Assembly (NCBI GenBank): GCA_017458065.1 | Contig: JAFTGD010000076.1 | Coordinates: forward strand, 1 to 64,000 | Length of the DNA stretch: 64,000 bases | From: Oscillospiraceae bacterium | GTDB taxonomy: Bacteria > Bacillota > Clostridia > Oscillospirales > Oscillospiraceae | Direction: 5' to 3' | Shown here: positions 51,993 through 61,208 of the stretch, in pieces | Layout of the letters: the number at the start of each line of letters is the position of its first letter | Numbering within the stretch: the first letter of the stretch is position 1 | The notes under the pieces: model-generated | What the model was told of the DNA's origin: nothing | Database searches by the model: none | Seen by the model: the letters and a program-made list of their open reading frames with translations, nothing else | Translations under genes and position numbers: made by a program

Positions 51993-53468
51993 TCAGAGGG
52001 ACTCGCCGCAGGCTTTCTCCAGCGCCTTGATCACGATCTTCAGCGTCTTGATGCGGGCGTATTTCTTGTCGTTGGACTCGATGATGTACCAGGGGGCGTT
52101 CTCGGTGCTGGTCTTCTGCAGCATCTCGTCGATGGCCTCTTCATACTGGGGCCACTTCTCGCGGTTGCGCCAGTCCTCCTCGGTGAGCTTCCACTGCTTC
52201 TCAGGGGTGTTCTGCCGGTCGGTAAACCTGGCCAGCTGCGTCTCCTGGTCGATATGGATCCAGAACTTGATCACCACGGCGCCCCAGTCGGTGAGCTGCC
52301 GCTCAAACTCGTTCATCTCGTTGTAGGCGCGCTTCCAGTCGTCCTCGGTGCAGAAGCCCTCCAGCCGCTCCACCATCACGCGGCCGTACCAGGTCCGGTC
52401 GAAGATGCAGACATGGCCGCTGCGCGGCAGTCTGGTCCAGAAGCGCCAGAGATACTGGCGGTTGATCTCGTGGGGTTCCGGCGAGGCGATGGGCATCACG
52501 TCAAAGCCCCTCGGGTCCAGCGGCCGGGCGATGCGGCGGATATTGCCGCCCTTGCCGGCGGCGTCCCAGCCCTCGTAGCAGAGGATGACGGGGATCTTCT
52601 TGCGGTAGATGGTGTTGTGCAGCTCGCCGAGGCGCTTTTGCAGCTTTTTGAGCTCCTTCTTGTACTCTTCGTCATCCAGCGCCGGGGAGAGGTCCACATC
52701 CGCGAGCTTCTGCATCTTGACAAGGGGGAACTTCTCGTTAAAAGGCTTGCCGACGTATCTGCCCTCTTCGAGGCCCTTGTCGATCATCTCGACCAGCAGC
52801 TTCAGTGCGTCCCGCACGGCGGCTCTCTTCTTGCCGCCGTCCAGCACATGCCACTTCACAGGCTTGTCGGTCTGGTCCATGAACTCGTCGTAGGTATCCC
52901 GGAACAGCTTGTACTCCCGGTGCTGCCACAGGTCGTCCTCGGTGACGCGCCACTCGGTCTCATAGTTCTCCCGCAGGGCGTTGAGGCGCTTGCGCTGCTC
53001 GTCCTGGTCGATGTGCAGGAAGAGCTTGAGGATCAGATAGCCGCCGTCCCGCAGCTGGCGCTCAAACTCGTTGACCGCGCGCACGCGCTCCTTGTACTGC
53101 TTTTTGGTGATATCGCGGCGGAGGTACTTGCGCACCGCGCCCTCCATCCAGCCGGAGTCGTAGAACATGATCTTCCCGTTCTCGGGGATCGCCTTGGCGT
53201 ACTGATAGAGGAAGGGATAGCGCTCGTCCTTCTCGGGCAGCACCATCGGCGATGTCACGTTATAGAAGCGGGGATCAATCTCGCTGATCAGCTCATTGAT
53301 GAGGCCGCCCTTGCCCGCGGCGGCCCAGCCCTCCACAAGAACAATAATGGGGAGCTTCTGGTCGCGGACCAGCTGCTGCTGACTGAGCAGCCGCTCCCGC
53401 AGGGCCTTGATCTCGGCCTTCAGCGCGGCACTGTCTTCGTCCTTGGAACCTTTGAACTCTTTTAGCAT
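51993..53468 (-). CDS. Two-domain PPK2 family: polyphosphate:AMP phosphotransferase (PAP)
   Basis: A 491-aa protein made of two PPK2 domains. The N-terminal one has a Walker A-like VEGWAAAGKGGLINELI with FYDSGWMEGAVRKYL; the C-terminal one has YEGWDAAGKGGNIRRIARPL, DPRGFDVMPIASPEPHE, RSGHVCIFDRTWYGRVMVER. Tandem PPK2 proteins of this length phosphorylate AMP to ADP with polyphosphate. The C-terminal copy keeps the full catalytic set and is probably the active one. Starts behind AGGAGG and heads the group with ppk1. Confidence 0.9.
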   Translation of the reverse strand: MLKEFKGSKDEDSAALKAEIKALRERLLSQQQLVRDQKLPIIVLVEGWAAAGKGGLINELISEIDPRFYNVTSPMVLPEKDERYPFLYQYAKAIPENGKIMFYDSGWMEGAVRKYLRRDITKKQYKERVRAVNEFERQLRDGGYLILKLFLHIDQDEQRKRLNALRENYETEWRVTEDDLWQHREYKLFRDTYDEFMDQTDKPVKWHVLDGGKKRAAVRDALKLLVEMIDKGLEEGRYVGKPFNEKFPLVKMQKLADVDLSPALDDEEYKKELKKLQKRLGELHNTIYRKKIPVILCYEGWDAAGKGGNIRRIARPLDPRGFDVMPIASPEPHEINRQYLWRFWTRLPRSGHVCIFDRTWYGRVMVERLEGFCTEDDWKRAYNEMNEFERQLTDWGAVVIKFWIHIDQETQLARFTDRQNTPEKQWKLTEEDWRNREKWPQYEEAIDEMLQKTSTENAPWYIIESNDKKYARIKTLKIVIKALEKACGESL

Positions 53469-53568
53469 ATAAGGTCAGCCTCCTGTTTGTATTTTTGAGA
53501 GAAAATATCAGTTTCTATTTTACGGCAGGACATGGTTGAAGTCAATGCAAATATGACTGAAAAAAGGC

Positions 53569-53602
53569 AAAGGCAGCCTCGTTTCTATCCGCGGCTGCCT
53601 TT
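53569..53602 (-). terminator. Terminator of the YhgE-tetR operon
   Basis: AAAGGCAGCC (53569-53578) pairs perfectly with GGCTGCCTTT (53593-53602); GCCTTTTTTC follows on the minus strand. Confidence 0.8.
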
Positions 53603-53641
53603 CGAGATTTTCAATATCGGTAGTATTATTGTCGGCCAAGT

Positions 53642-54208
53642 TCAGAGGCCGGCTTTGCTTCTTCGGATCAGTTCCTCCGTCGAGCCTTTGCGCAGCATGT
53701 TCAGGCGTCGCATATCCGCCAGCAGGTCCTCCCGCATTCCGTTGCTGATCCAGTCGATGGTCAGTCCGAAGCACTCGCACTTGTGGTAGCGGATGATCAG
53801 CTCCCGGTCCCGCTGGGAGAGGTCCTCGTCCGGGAAAACCGTGTTCACATAGGTCCTGACCGACTGCTCGCACATCCGCCAGAGCGCGTTGATGTAGGAC
53901 GCCCTGTTGTCCGAATAATAGATGTGCATGATGGCGCGTTTGTTCTCCAGTGCAAACTTGATGACCACATCCAGGCAGTCTGTGAAAGAACTGATGGACG
54001 GGTGATCCGCAACGATCCTTTCGACCTGGATCGAGCAGATTTCTTCCAGCAGCGCCGGCATATCCTGATAATGATAGTAGAACGTGTTGCGGTTAATCCC
54101 ACAGCGGTCGGTAATATCCCTGACCGTGATCTTACTCAGAGATCGCTCGTTCAGCAGTTCAAGAAACGCTTTTCGGATCGCCTGCTTTGTGAAATTCTGA
54201 TTGGACAT
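53642..54208 (-). CDS. TetR family regulator with C-terminal TetR_C-like domain
   Basis: A 188-aa protein from the ATG at 54208 (a GTG at 54238 would add ten residues). Helix-turn-helix: KITVRDITDRCGINRNTFYY then HYQDMPALLEEI (about 25-55). The C-terminal part fits the domain found in TetR proteins next to YhgE/Pip genes. Lies 89 bases downstream of the YhgE operon and probably regulates it. Confidence 0.85.
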   Translation of the reverse strand: MSNQNFTKQAIRKAFLELLNERSLSKITVRDITDRCGINRNTFYYHYQDMPALLEEICSIQVERIVADHPSISSFTDCLDVVIKFALENKRAIMHIYYSDNRASYINALWRMCEQSVRTYVNTVFPDEDLSQRDRELIIRYHKCECFGLTIDWISNGMREDLLADMRRLNMLRKGSTEELIRRSKAGL

Positions 54209-54297
54209 GTCTCCGCGCACCTTTCTTTCTAAGATCACTGTCGGGTTTTTCGTCCCTCTCAGGCCCTGTCTTCCCGACCGGGAGCCGGCAGAGGGTG

Positions 54298-56439
54298 TTA
54301 TATCATGATTCCGGTCGCCTGCTTGCTCTTCTCCAGAATGTCGTTCAGCAGCTTTGTGGGGTAATAGAGGATCACACCTGCGATCAGACAGCCGGCTGCG
54401 ATCATCAGCATGGCCCTGATATTATCCCGGTAATATGTCCCATAGAAGCCGGAAACCGCTTCCCGCATCGCGTTCATGGCAAATCGGAAGGGCATATAGG
54501 GATAGAGGATCTGAAAGATCTTCGGCAGAACCTCGACCGGGTAGGTGCCCCCGGAACCTGCCACCTGTACCACCATGATGATGACCGAAGCGGCAAGCCC
54601 CGCGCTCCCCAGCGTAAAGGAAAGCACATAATTGATCGTGATAAAGCAGATGCCGGACGCAATCCCCGCAAAGGCAAAGGCCCAGGGATGAGCGCAATCG
54701 ATCCCCACATAGAGAAGGACGCCCGACACGGTGATGACCGCCTGCAGCAGGGCGCAGCACAGGAACAGGACATACCTGCCGATATAATGCTGCGTCATGC
54801 GAAGCTTCTTCGGGCGGTCTTCTTCCCGGATCCGGACCTTCAGCAGCGCGCCGCAGAACAGGGCTCCGACCCAAAGCGCCAGGACAGTGTAAAACGGCGC
54901 CATCTGAGTGCCGTAGGGTTCCGCCGGATAGAGCACCTCGTCGCTCACCTTCAGCGGGGATGCCAGGTGGTTGTCCAGCATGTCGCCCCCGGAGGAGAGG
55001 ACCTCCATCACTTCCTGCAGGAACTCGCTCGTAGCCAGCACATCGAGGAAGTCCGCCAGCTCCAGCAGCTCTTCCTGTGCCTTCTGGATCTCCGCCTTGG
55101 TATCAAGCACACCGGAACGGACATTCATCATTGAGCTTGACAGGGCGCTCAGCTTGTAGGTCAGACCCTTCATCGTATCGCCGAAGGCTTCGAGAAGCTC
55201 GGTGATGTTTCCGGCCGCCGCTTCGATCCGGGTCAGGGCCTGGTTGATCCACTCTCCCAGCAGGACAGAGGCCTCTGTGACCGAGTCCGTCAGGTTCCCG
55301 AGGGCTCCGCTTGCCACGTGGACACCCGTCCGGATCCCGTTGAGGTTGGAATAGTCCGCGGTCTCCACGGCGGTCTTCAGATCCTGATTCAGGCTGCCCA
55401 GATCGTTGCCGAGTTCCCGCATCTGCCGGCTTAAGAGGTCGAGATTCAGTTCCTCCAACCGGTCGGCGAGATCGTTCGCCCCCTTCTGCAGCTCCGTCAG
55501 ATTTTTTCTTACAGATTCATTATACTCCTCTTCCAGGAACTTTTTCAAGCTTTCTTCGCTCTCCGTCGCATCGGACACTTTTTTCAGGAAGTCCGAGAGA
55601 TTCCCGTTCACCAGCAGCACGGCTTCTTCCAGCGTGTCGACCGCACCCTTTGTCCCCTCCACGGTCTCGTTTACGTTCTCTCCGATGTCCTTGCTGATAT
55701 CCGCCGTGAGATAGATCGTATCCGCCATGCTGGAGGTCAGTCTGGCAGATGCATCCATCAGATGACTGGCGGAATCGGCCAGTGCGGCAACCGAGTCCAG
55801 CATTGCGTTGGCGTTGTCCAGTTCCATGCTCAGATCGATCAGCTTCTTGCTCAGGTCCTGCAAGGTCGTCTCCGCGTCCAGTCCGTTGGCGTCCAGCACC
55901 TGCACTACGCTGGATGCGCCGTCCGCCAGAGTCTGCAGAAAGGTCGTGTTCACGGTTTGCTGTACCGCCGTCTTGGCCTTACCGGTGATTTTGGGCGCGA
56001 TGGCGTTTTTCTTGCCGTTTTCATAATAGCCCAGCGCCGGATGTTCAAACTTCAGCGTCATGAAACTCACGATGTTTTTGGAAAAATCCGCCGGCACGAT
56101 CAGCGCTGCGTAACAGTCGCCGCTGTACACCCTTTGGAGCGCGTCCTCCGGACTGTCGCAGAAGACCCAGCCGATCTGGTCGTTGGCCTCCAGCCCCTCC
56201 ACGACCTGCTCTCCGACCTCCAGCTTGAGTCCGAAGAGATCGGCGCCGCGGTCGACATTGGCAACCGCGACACGGATCCGGGACGTGGCTGACGGGCCAT
56301 AGGGATCCCAGTTGGAGAACACATTGAACCAGGCATACAGGCAGGGCACCACGCAGAGGCCCATCAGGATCACCAGCACCACCACGCTGCTGAAGATCCG
56401 GTGAGCATCGGTATTGATGATTTTCCAGATATTGCGCAT
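54298..56439 (-). CDS. YhgE/Pip family membrane protein (copy B)
   Basis: A 713-aa protein. One N-terminal transmembrane segment with CVVPCLYAWFNVFSNWDPYG, the YhgE/Pip signature, is followed by a long extracellular part with heptad-rich coiled-coil regions (about 170-440; LLVNGNLSDFLKKVSDATES, LPELQKG-type) and five C-terminal membrane segments of the ABC-2 type (AMAPFYTVLALWVGALFCGA-like region QMAPFYTVLALWVGALF; YPVEVLPKIFQILYPYMPFR). Family members include the phage infection protein Pip and proteins linked to type VII secretion. Four bases after the preceding gene. Confidence 0.88.
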   Translation of the reverse strand: MRNIWKIINTDAHRIFSSVVVLVILMGLCVVPCLYAWFNVFSNWDPYGPSATSRIRVAVANVDRGADLFGLKLEVGEQVVEGLEANDQIGWVFCDSPEDALQRVYSGDCYAALIVPADFSKNIVSFMTLKFEHPALGYYENGKKNAIAPKITGKAKTAVQQTVNTTFLQTLADGASSVVQVLDANGLDAETTLQDLSKKLIDLSMELDNANAMLDSVAALADSASHLMDASARLTSSMADTIYLTADISKDIGENVNETVEGTKGAVDTLEEAVLLVNGNLSDFLKKVSDATESEESLKKFLEEEYNESVRKNLTELQKGANDLADRLEELNLDLLSRQMRELGNDLGSLNQDLKTAVETADYSNLNGIRTGVHVASGALGNLTDSVTEASVLLGEWINQALTRIEAAAGNITELLEAFGDTMKGLTYKLSALSSSMMNVRSGVLDTKAEIQKAQEELLELADFLDVLATSEFLQEVMEVLSSGGDMLDNHLASPLKVSDEVLYPAEPYGTQMAPFYTVLALWVGALFCGALLKVRIREEDRPKKLRMTQHYIGRYVLFLCCALLQAVITVSGVLLYVGIDCAHPWAFAFAGIASGICFITINYVLSFTLGSAGLAASVIIMVVQVAGSGGTYPVEVLPKIFQILYPYMPFRFAMNAMREAVSGFYGTYYRDNIRAMLMIAAGCLIAGVILYYPTKLLNDILEKSKQATGIMI

Positions 56440-56443
56440 GCCT

Positions 56444-57157
56444 CTACTTCTCTCTCTTCAGGTGTTTCCCGCCTGCCAGATTCGGCAGCGGAATCGGCAG
56501 TTCCTCCGGTGGGATCAGCCAGCCCTCGCCTTCGGCGTCCACCGGCAGCAGATTGCCGACGGTGATCTCCTCCTCCGGCGGAAGGATCGCCTCCCACTCC
56601 TCCAGAGTCTTCTTCAGGTCATGATCCGCATAGGCGGTGAAGATCAGCGCCGTCGCAATCGCGAACATGCCGAAAATCCAGATCATCAGGAAGGCAATCT
56701 TGGAGGCGTCGGTGAGATAGCGGATGATCACCAGCACCACGGGCAGCAGGAACAGAAGCCACACGCCTGCCTTCAGGCTGCGCAGGTTGCGGCTGTGCGA
56801 GGCCTCGATATAAGGCATCACGTGCTGATAAAGCTCTCTGCTGCTGACGGTGCGCGCGGACAAGGCATCCCGCGACTTCCGGACGGGTCTTGCCGGGCGC
56901 CGTCCTGCGGCGCTGTCCGGCCGTCTTGCGGCTTCTTTCCGTCCGGCTGCGCCGGGCCTCTGCGCAGCACGGCGCTCTCCGCCGGTCTCCGCACGGTTTG
57001 CCCGCCGCCTCCCGGGAGCGGTATCCGCGGGCTGTATTCTCCTGTCGGTTCTGTTCTTTCCTGTTTCGGCCGAGCCCGCTTTCGGCTGTTCCGGCGCGAG
57101 ATGCTTCCCGTCATAGGGCTTTGTTCCCGTGAGGGCTTTTTTCTGTTCTCCCGCCAT
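56444..57157 (-). CDS. Cationic two-helix membrane protein between YhgE genes
   Basis: A 237-aa protein. The first 100 residues are disordered and extremely rich in Arg, Ala, Pro and Gly (RRPDSAAGRRPARPVRKSRD), then an ordered segment RELYQHVMPYIEASHSRNLR, two transmembrane helices (about 129-148 and 155-176) and an acidic tail. No family recognised. Its ATG overlaps the stop of the upstream YhgE gene (TGATG), so translation is coupled; an in-frame GTG at 57160 is an alternative. Confidence 0.75.
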   Translation of the reverse strand: MAGEQKKALTGTKPYDGKHLAPEQPKAGSAETGKNRTDRRIQPADTAPGRRRANRAETGGERRAAQRPGAAGRKEAARRPDSAAGRRPARPVRKSRDALSARTVSSRELYQHVMPYIEASHSRNLRSLKAGVWLLFLLPVVLVIIRYLTDASKIAFLMIWIFGMFAIATALIFTAYADHDLKKTLEEWEAILPPEEEITVGNLLPVDAEGEGWLIPPEELPIPLPNLAGGKHLKREK

Positions 57158-59235
57158 CACAGCACCCCGCTTTCATGCATCTCTTCTTCCACGAACTCGT
57201 TGACGCCATGCAGCGGCCGCCGCAGGCAGCGCCCGATAAACAGGCCCAGCAGGCCGAAGATCATCAGCTGGCCAAGATACTTCCAGTAGTCGTACCGATA
57301 CAGCCCGCAGATGGTCTCGCGCATGGCGTTGATGGCATAGGGATAGGGGAAAAAGACATAGATTTTGCTGAAGATTTCCGGCAGGATCTCGATGGGATAG
57401 GAGCCGCTGCTGCCGGCGATCTGGACGATCATCACGACCACCACAACCGCCTTTCCCACATCCCCGATCACCAGTACCAGCGAATAGATCAGGCAGACAA
57501 AGACAAAGCTTGTCACCGAGCCTGCAAAGTAAAACAGGCCCGGGTGCAGGCACTGACAGCCCAGAATGTGGAGATCGCCCCAGACGATGACCGCGGACTG
57601 AATCTGGCCGAAGAAATAATAGGTCAGGAACCGTCCCCAGTAAAGCTGGGCTTCCGTCGCACGCTTCAGCTTCACTTGTTTCGGGTCCGCTTCGACCCTG
57701 ATCACCGCGGCGAGCACCACACACCCGACCCAGAGCGCCAGCGTGGTATAGAACGGCGCCATCGCGGTGCCGTAGCTGTTGACGGGATAGATGGTCTGGG
57801 TCTCCACGAGCACCGGATTGGAGAAGAAATCCGCAAACTCGTCCGGATCCCCGTGGAGCATTTCGATGATGGTCCCGATTGTGTCGTTGTCTTCCAGCTC
57901 CTGAAGACGGTCTGTGAGATCAAAGACCGATTCGCGCAGCGCTTTCAGCAGCTTTTCCACCTGCTGGAGGGTCCCGTTCATGGCGTAGAGCGTCCCGTCG
58001 GCCGCATACAGGACAGGCGGGACCTCCAGCACCGTTCCCTCGATGCTGTTAAGCAGGACCGTCAGCATGTCCAGATCCGACATCATGTTCTCAAACAGGT
58101 TCTTCACCGACTGTTCCAGGTTTTCATGGGCAAATTCTCTCGCATAGCCCAGCATGTTGACAATGGTGCCGCGCAGGATTGTCCGATCCTCCTCGGACAT
58201 CCCCTTGGATTTGAGATTTTCGAGTTGCTCATTCACTTTTTTGAGCTGATTGACGACGCGCTCGATGGACGTGTACACCGCGCCGGAAGAGGCAATGGCG
58301 CTTCCGCTCGGCAGGTTCGACTTCATGCGCTCGAGGTCCTCGATCAGCTTGTTGTTCTGCCCGATCAGCACGTTGATGGCGTCGAGACTCAGGTCGCTCT
58401 CCGCCACAGCGCTCTGCAGCTGGGCAAGTCTCTTCTGGAAGTCCCACACATCCTCGAGGATCAGTTCCTCCGTGTAGGCAATGGCATCCTTCGCCGTCTG
58501 CACATTCTCGACCTTGTCGTCCAGGCTGAATCCGGAGAGATTGTCCCCCGCCGCATGGAGCCTGCCGCCAAGGACAATGTTGTTGGTTTGCAGCTTCTCC
58601 ATCAGTTCGCAGTAATCGGTCAGCTTGTTCCCGGTCTTGTTCAGGAGCCTGATCATGTCCTCCAGACTCTCGTGCGAATCCAGGTCTTCGAGGAATTCAT
58701 CGATCCGGGCAAACAGATGCTCGATCAAGATGCCGAGATAGCGCGTCTGGATGTTGTGTTCCGCCGTGGACGCGGCGGTCTCGGTGATCTTATTGGCGAT
58801 GGCATTGGTCTTGGCGTTCTGATAGAAGGTGATCGACGGCATCCTGTCGTAGAGCGCATCCGTGATCCGATACATATTTCGGGAGAGATTCTCTCCCAGC
58901 ACCAGCGCCCCATAGTATTTTCCCGAGCGCACGCCCGCCATCGCCTCGTCATAATCCGTCGGCACCCAGTCAATGCTGGTTCCGGCGGCCATTTCTTCGA
59001 CGATCTCTGCGCCTTCGTTGCGGTATTCGCCGCTCTCCAGCGTGTAACCCCTGTCTCTTGACACCAGAGCAATGGAGATATTGCCCGTCCCGCCGTAGGG
59101 ATCCCAGTTGGAGAAGATATTGAACCATGCGTAGAGAGCCGGAATCACGCATAAAGCAATCGCGATCACAAAAGCAAAAAAATGCTTTGCGATCGAGATC
59201 AGATCATGTATAAAAATGTTCAGAACATTTTTCAT
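57157..59235 (-). CDS. YhgE/Pip family membrane protein (copy A)
   Basis: A 692-aa protein with the same plan as copy B: N-terminal segment ALCVIPALYAWFNIFSNWDP, long extracellular coiled-coil part, and C-terminal ABC-2-like membrane domain (GTAMAPFYTTLALWVGCVVL, GSSGSYPIEILPEIFSKIYV, FPYPYAINAMRETICG). The ATG at 59235 is chosen because the membrane segment should be near the start; the frame extends to 59283. It heads the three-gene operon. The two copies are similar at the ends but differ in the central region. Confidence 0.88.
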   Translation of the reverse strand: MKNVLNIFIHDLISIAKHFFAFVIAIALCVIPALYAWFNIFSNWDPYGGTGNISIALVSRDRGYTLESGEYRNEGAEIVEEMAAGTSIDWVPTDYDEAMAGVRSGKYYGALVLGENLSRNMYRITDALYDRMPSITFYQNAKTNAIANKITETAASTAEHNIQTRYLGILIEHLFARIDEFLEDLDSHESLEDMIRLLNKTGNKLTDYCELMEKLQTNNIVLGGRLHAAGDNLSGFSLDDKVENVQTAKDAIAYTEELILEDVWDFQKRLAQLQSAVAESDLSLDAINVLIGQNNKLIEDLERMKSNLPSGSAIASSGAVYTSIERVVNQLKKVNEQLENLKSKGMSEEDRTILRGTIVNMLGYAREFAHENLEQSVKNLFENMMSDLDMLTVLLNSIEGTVLEVPPVLYAADGTLYAMNGTLQQVEKLLKALRESVFDLTDRLQELEDNDTIGTIIEMLHGDPDEFADFFSNPVLVETQTIYPVNSYGTAMAPFYTTLALWVGCVVLAAVIRVEADPKQVKLKRATEAQLYWGRFLTYYFFGQIQSAVIVWGDLHILGCQCLHPGLFYFAGSVTSFVFVCLIYSLVLVIGDVGKAVVVVVMIVQIAGSSGSYPIEILPEIFSKIYVFFPYPYAINAMRETICGLYRYDYWKYLGQLMIFGLLGLFIGRCLRRPLHGVNEFVEEEMHESGVL

Positions 59236-59327
59236 TCCGTTCCATCCATTCGGCCGCGCAGATACTGAGCACAACCCTATCATACTCCATGGTTTTTCAG
59301 CTTATTTCATTTTAAATAAAAAGAGTA

Positions 59328-59411
59328 TGTGCAAATCACCGGTTTAACCAAAAATCGGGAAAGTCTGGCCGTTTGCACAAATTTTAGGCATTGGGGCGAA
59401 ATTGCCTAAAA
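59328..59411. repeat. Nested inverted repeats between YhgE operon and lipoprotein gene
   Basis: TGTGCAAA (59328-59335) is mirrored by TTTGCACA (59372-59379), and TTTTAGGCA (59382-59390) by TGCCTAAAA (59403-59411). They lie in the divergent upstream region of the YhgE operon and the lipoprotein gene and may be regulator sites or a terminator. No other feature was seen in 59236-59524. Confidence 0.45.
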
Positions 59412-59524
59412 AACAGGGCGCCTCGATACTGCAATTTCGATACATTGCCCAGAAATTTGGCAGGTACTGAAAAATACACGTTTCCCACGCTCCTCTGTCG
59501 CTCTACAATGCCGAGGAAACCGGC

Positions 59525-60373
59525 ATGAAGGGGGCAAAGTCCGTGAAAAAATGGCGCAGGTTCCCCGGGTTCCTGCTTCTGTTTCTCTTCGTTCTGACGC
59601 TGACCGGCTGCAGTCCGTTTCAGACAGAGATGGCAAAAACGACCTCTCGAATGGCTAACCTGAAAAGCTTTCATACCGATGTGGAGATGACAGCTGACGT
59701 CATCCTGCACATCGGCGGACAGACCATCCGCGAAGAGGCCGCCGTGACAGGCGGCTTTGACACCGTAACGGATCCGTTTCTGATCCGGACGGATCTTCAG
59801 CTGGAGATGCTGGGCGTCGAAAGGGATCTGCGCTTTTATATTCAGAAAGAAGCCGCCGCCTGGACCGTCGTTCCCTGGAACGAGGACCGCAGCATCAACG
59901 AAGTGGATATCGCGCCGACAAACGTCAAACGCCCCAAAACGGTGCGGGCGCTGAAACTGCTCGTCAAATGCGGCGACTATTTTGACGATCCTGTGGACGA
60001 CGCGGTAAACGGCGCTCCCGCCAAACGCTATGACGGCGTTCTGCCAGAGGAGCTTGTCAGAGAAGCGCTTGTGCTGCTCGATCTGCAGGAGAAGGAGAGC
60101 TCTGATCCACCGGAGGACGACGCGGATTCTGACGGGATCCCGGACGGCATTCTCCCCGGCAGCATCTGGGTCAACGACGAAGATCAGATCGTCCGGGTAG
60201 AGATGGATCTCGCGATGTTTCTACAGGAGCTTTTTGATGAGGGGCTCACAAAGCTGCTGAACGAATATGATCTCGGCGGGCTGAAGCTGGACGCAGAGCT
60301 CCGCTCGGTTCCGGCACGGCTGACTTTTTCGGGTTTTGATGAGTACAATTTGCTCAGGCTGCCCGAATACTGA
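59525..60373 (+). CDS. Lipoprotein of the LppX/DUF6612-like type
   Basis: A 282-aa protein with the lipobox LTLTGC near residue 28. The mature part starts with SPFQTEMAKTTSRMANLKSF, a pattern of lipoproteins with a half-barrel fold (MxNLKSFHTDVxM), then two similar halves ending in VNDEDQIVRVEMDLAMF. Such proteins bind or carry lipid-like compounds at the membrane surface. An acidic loop SSDPPEDDADSDGIPDG interrupts the second half. GAGGAAA lies before the ATG. Function not known. Confidence 0.65.
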   Translation: MKGAKSVKKWRRFPGFLLLFLFVLTLTGCSPFQTEMAKTTSRMANLKSFHTDVEMTADVILHIGGQTIREEAAVTGGFDTVTDPFLIRTDLQLEMLGVERDLRFYIQKEAAAWTVVPWNEDRSINEVDIAPTNVKRPKTVRALKLLVKCGDYFDDPVDDAVNGAPAKRYDGVLPEELVREALVLLDLQEKESSDPPEDDADSDGIPDGILPGSIWVNDEDQIVRVEMDLAMFLQELFDEGLTKLLNEYDLGGLKLDAELRSVPARLTFSGFDEYNLLRLPEY

Positions 60374-60398
60374 TCCTGGCGCAAAAGAGGTGTCGAAA

Positions 60399-61178
60399 AT
60401 GAAAAAAGGAACACGCCGAACCGTCCTGGTTTTTCTGGCGGATTTCGCGCTCCTCGCCGTCGTTGCGCTGGCCTTTCTCTTCGTCTGGAAGAAGCCTCTG
60501 GCAAAACCGGACCGGGAGTATCTCCGAGTTCTGGACGCCGCTGTCACCGAGACCCTGCTGAACAGCCGGGGGGAGAACATCCTCGACCGCCTCGATGCGG
60601 AGCTGGAACAGGTTTCCCAGTTCCCTGTCGAAACGCTGCGCAATCGAAAGCTGAGAGAGCTTGACGAAGCGTACCGGTCAAACCTCCTGATCCTGCAGTC
60701 GCTGCTGGTTCCCGATCCGCAGACCGGCGAACCCGCCTATACCGACGCTCTGGCCTGGTATGAGTCGCTCGCCGACCGCGGCAGGCTTCTCCAGACGCTC
60801 TGCAGCGACTACGCCCTGCTTGTGCAGCATCCGGACCTCACAGACGATATTGCAAAAGAGACCCTCCGGCAGGAAGCGCTCGCCCAAGTGGAAAGCGATC
60901 TGCGCGAGCAGCTGCTGGGCGCTTCGCCCCAGCGCCTCCGTAAAAACGGCGTGCCCTATCTGGAATACCGCAACAAAACCGACTACACGGTGGATCTTTC
61001 GTTCGTCAATCTGTACCAGGCCTCCGACGGCCGGCGTCTCTGTGATATTCAGGCTGCGGTCCTCGCTCCGAAGGAACATCTGAAAATCCAGCTTGAGAAT
61101 ATGCCTGATGACTGCGGCGCCTGGGTGACCGACTGGGAAATCGAAGATATTATCGCGGATCAGGGCTCCCTTCTCTGA
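60399..61178 (+). CDS. Membrane-anchored protein of unknown function
   Basis: A 259-aa protein with one N-terminal transmembrane helix (about 10-28, VLVFLADFALLAVVALAFLF) and an extracellular helical region, then a small beta-rich end (YLEYRNKTDYTVDLSFVNLY). No family recognised. The ATG at 60399 has only a weak AAGAGG upstream. Lies 25 bases after the lipoprotein gene and 30 before the next, so the three genes are probably one operon. Confidence 0.7.
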   Translation: MKKGTRRTVLVFLADFALLAVVALAFLFVWKKPLAKPDREYLRVLDAAVTETLLNSRGENILDRLDAELEQVSQFPVETLRNRKLRELDEAYRSNLLILQSLLVPDPQTGEPAYTDALAWYESLADRGRLLQTLCSDYALLVQHPDLTDDIAKETLRQEALAQVESDLREQLLGASPQRLRKNGVPYLEYRNKTDYTVDLSFVNLYQASDGRRLCDIQAAVLAPKEHLKIQLENMPDDCGAWVTDWEIEDIIADQGSLL

Positions 61179-61208
61179 TCCCGTCAAACAAAAAGGAGAG
61201 TTCTTGTT

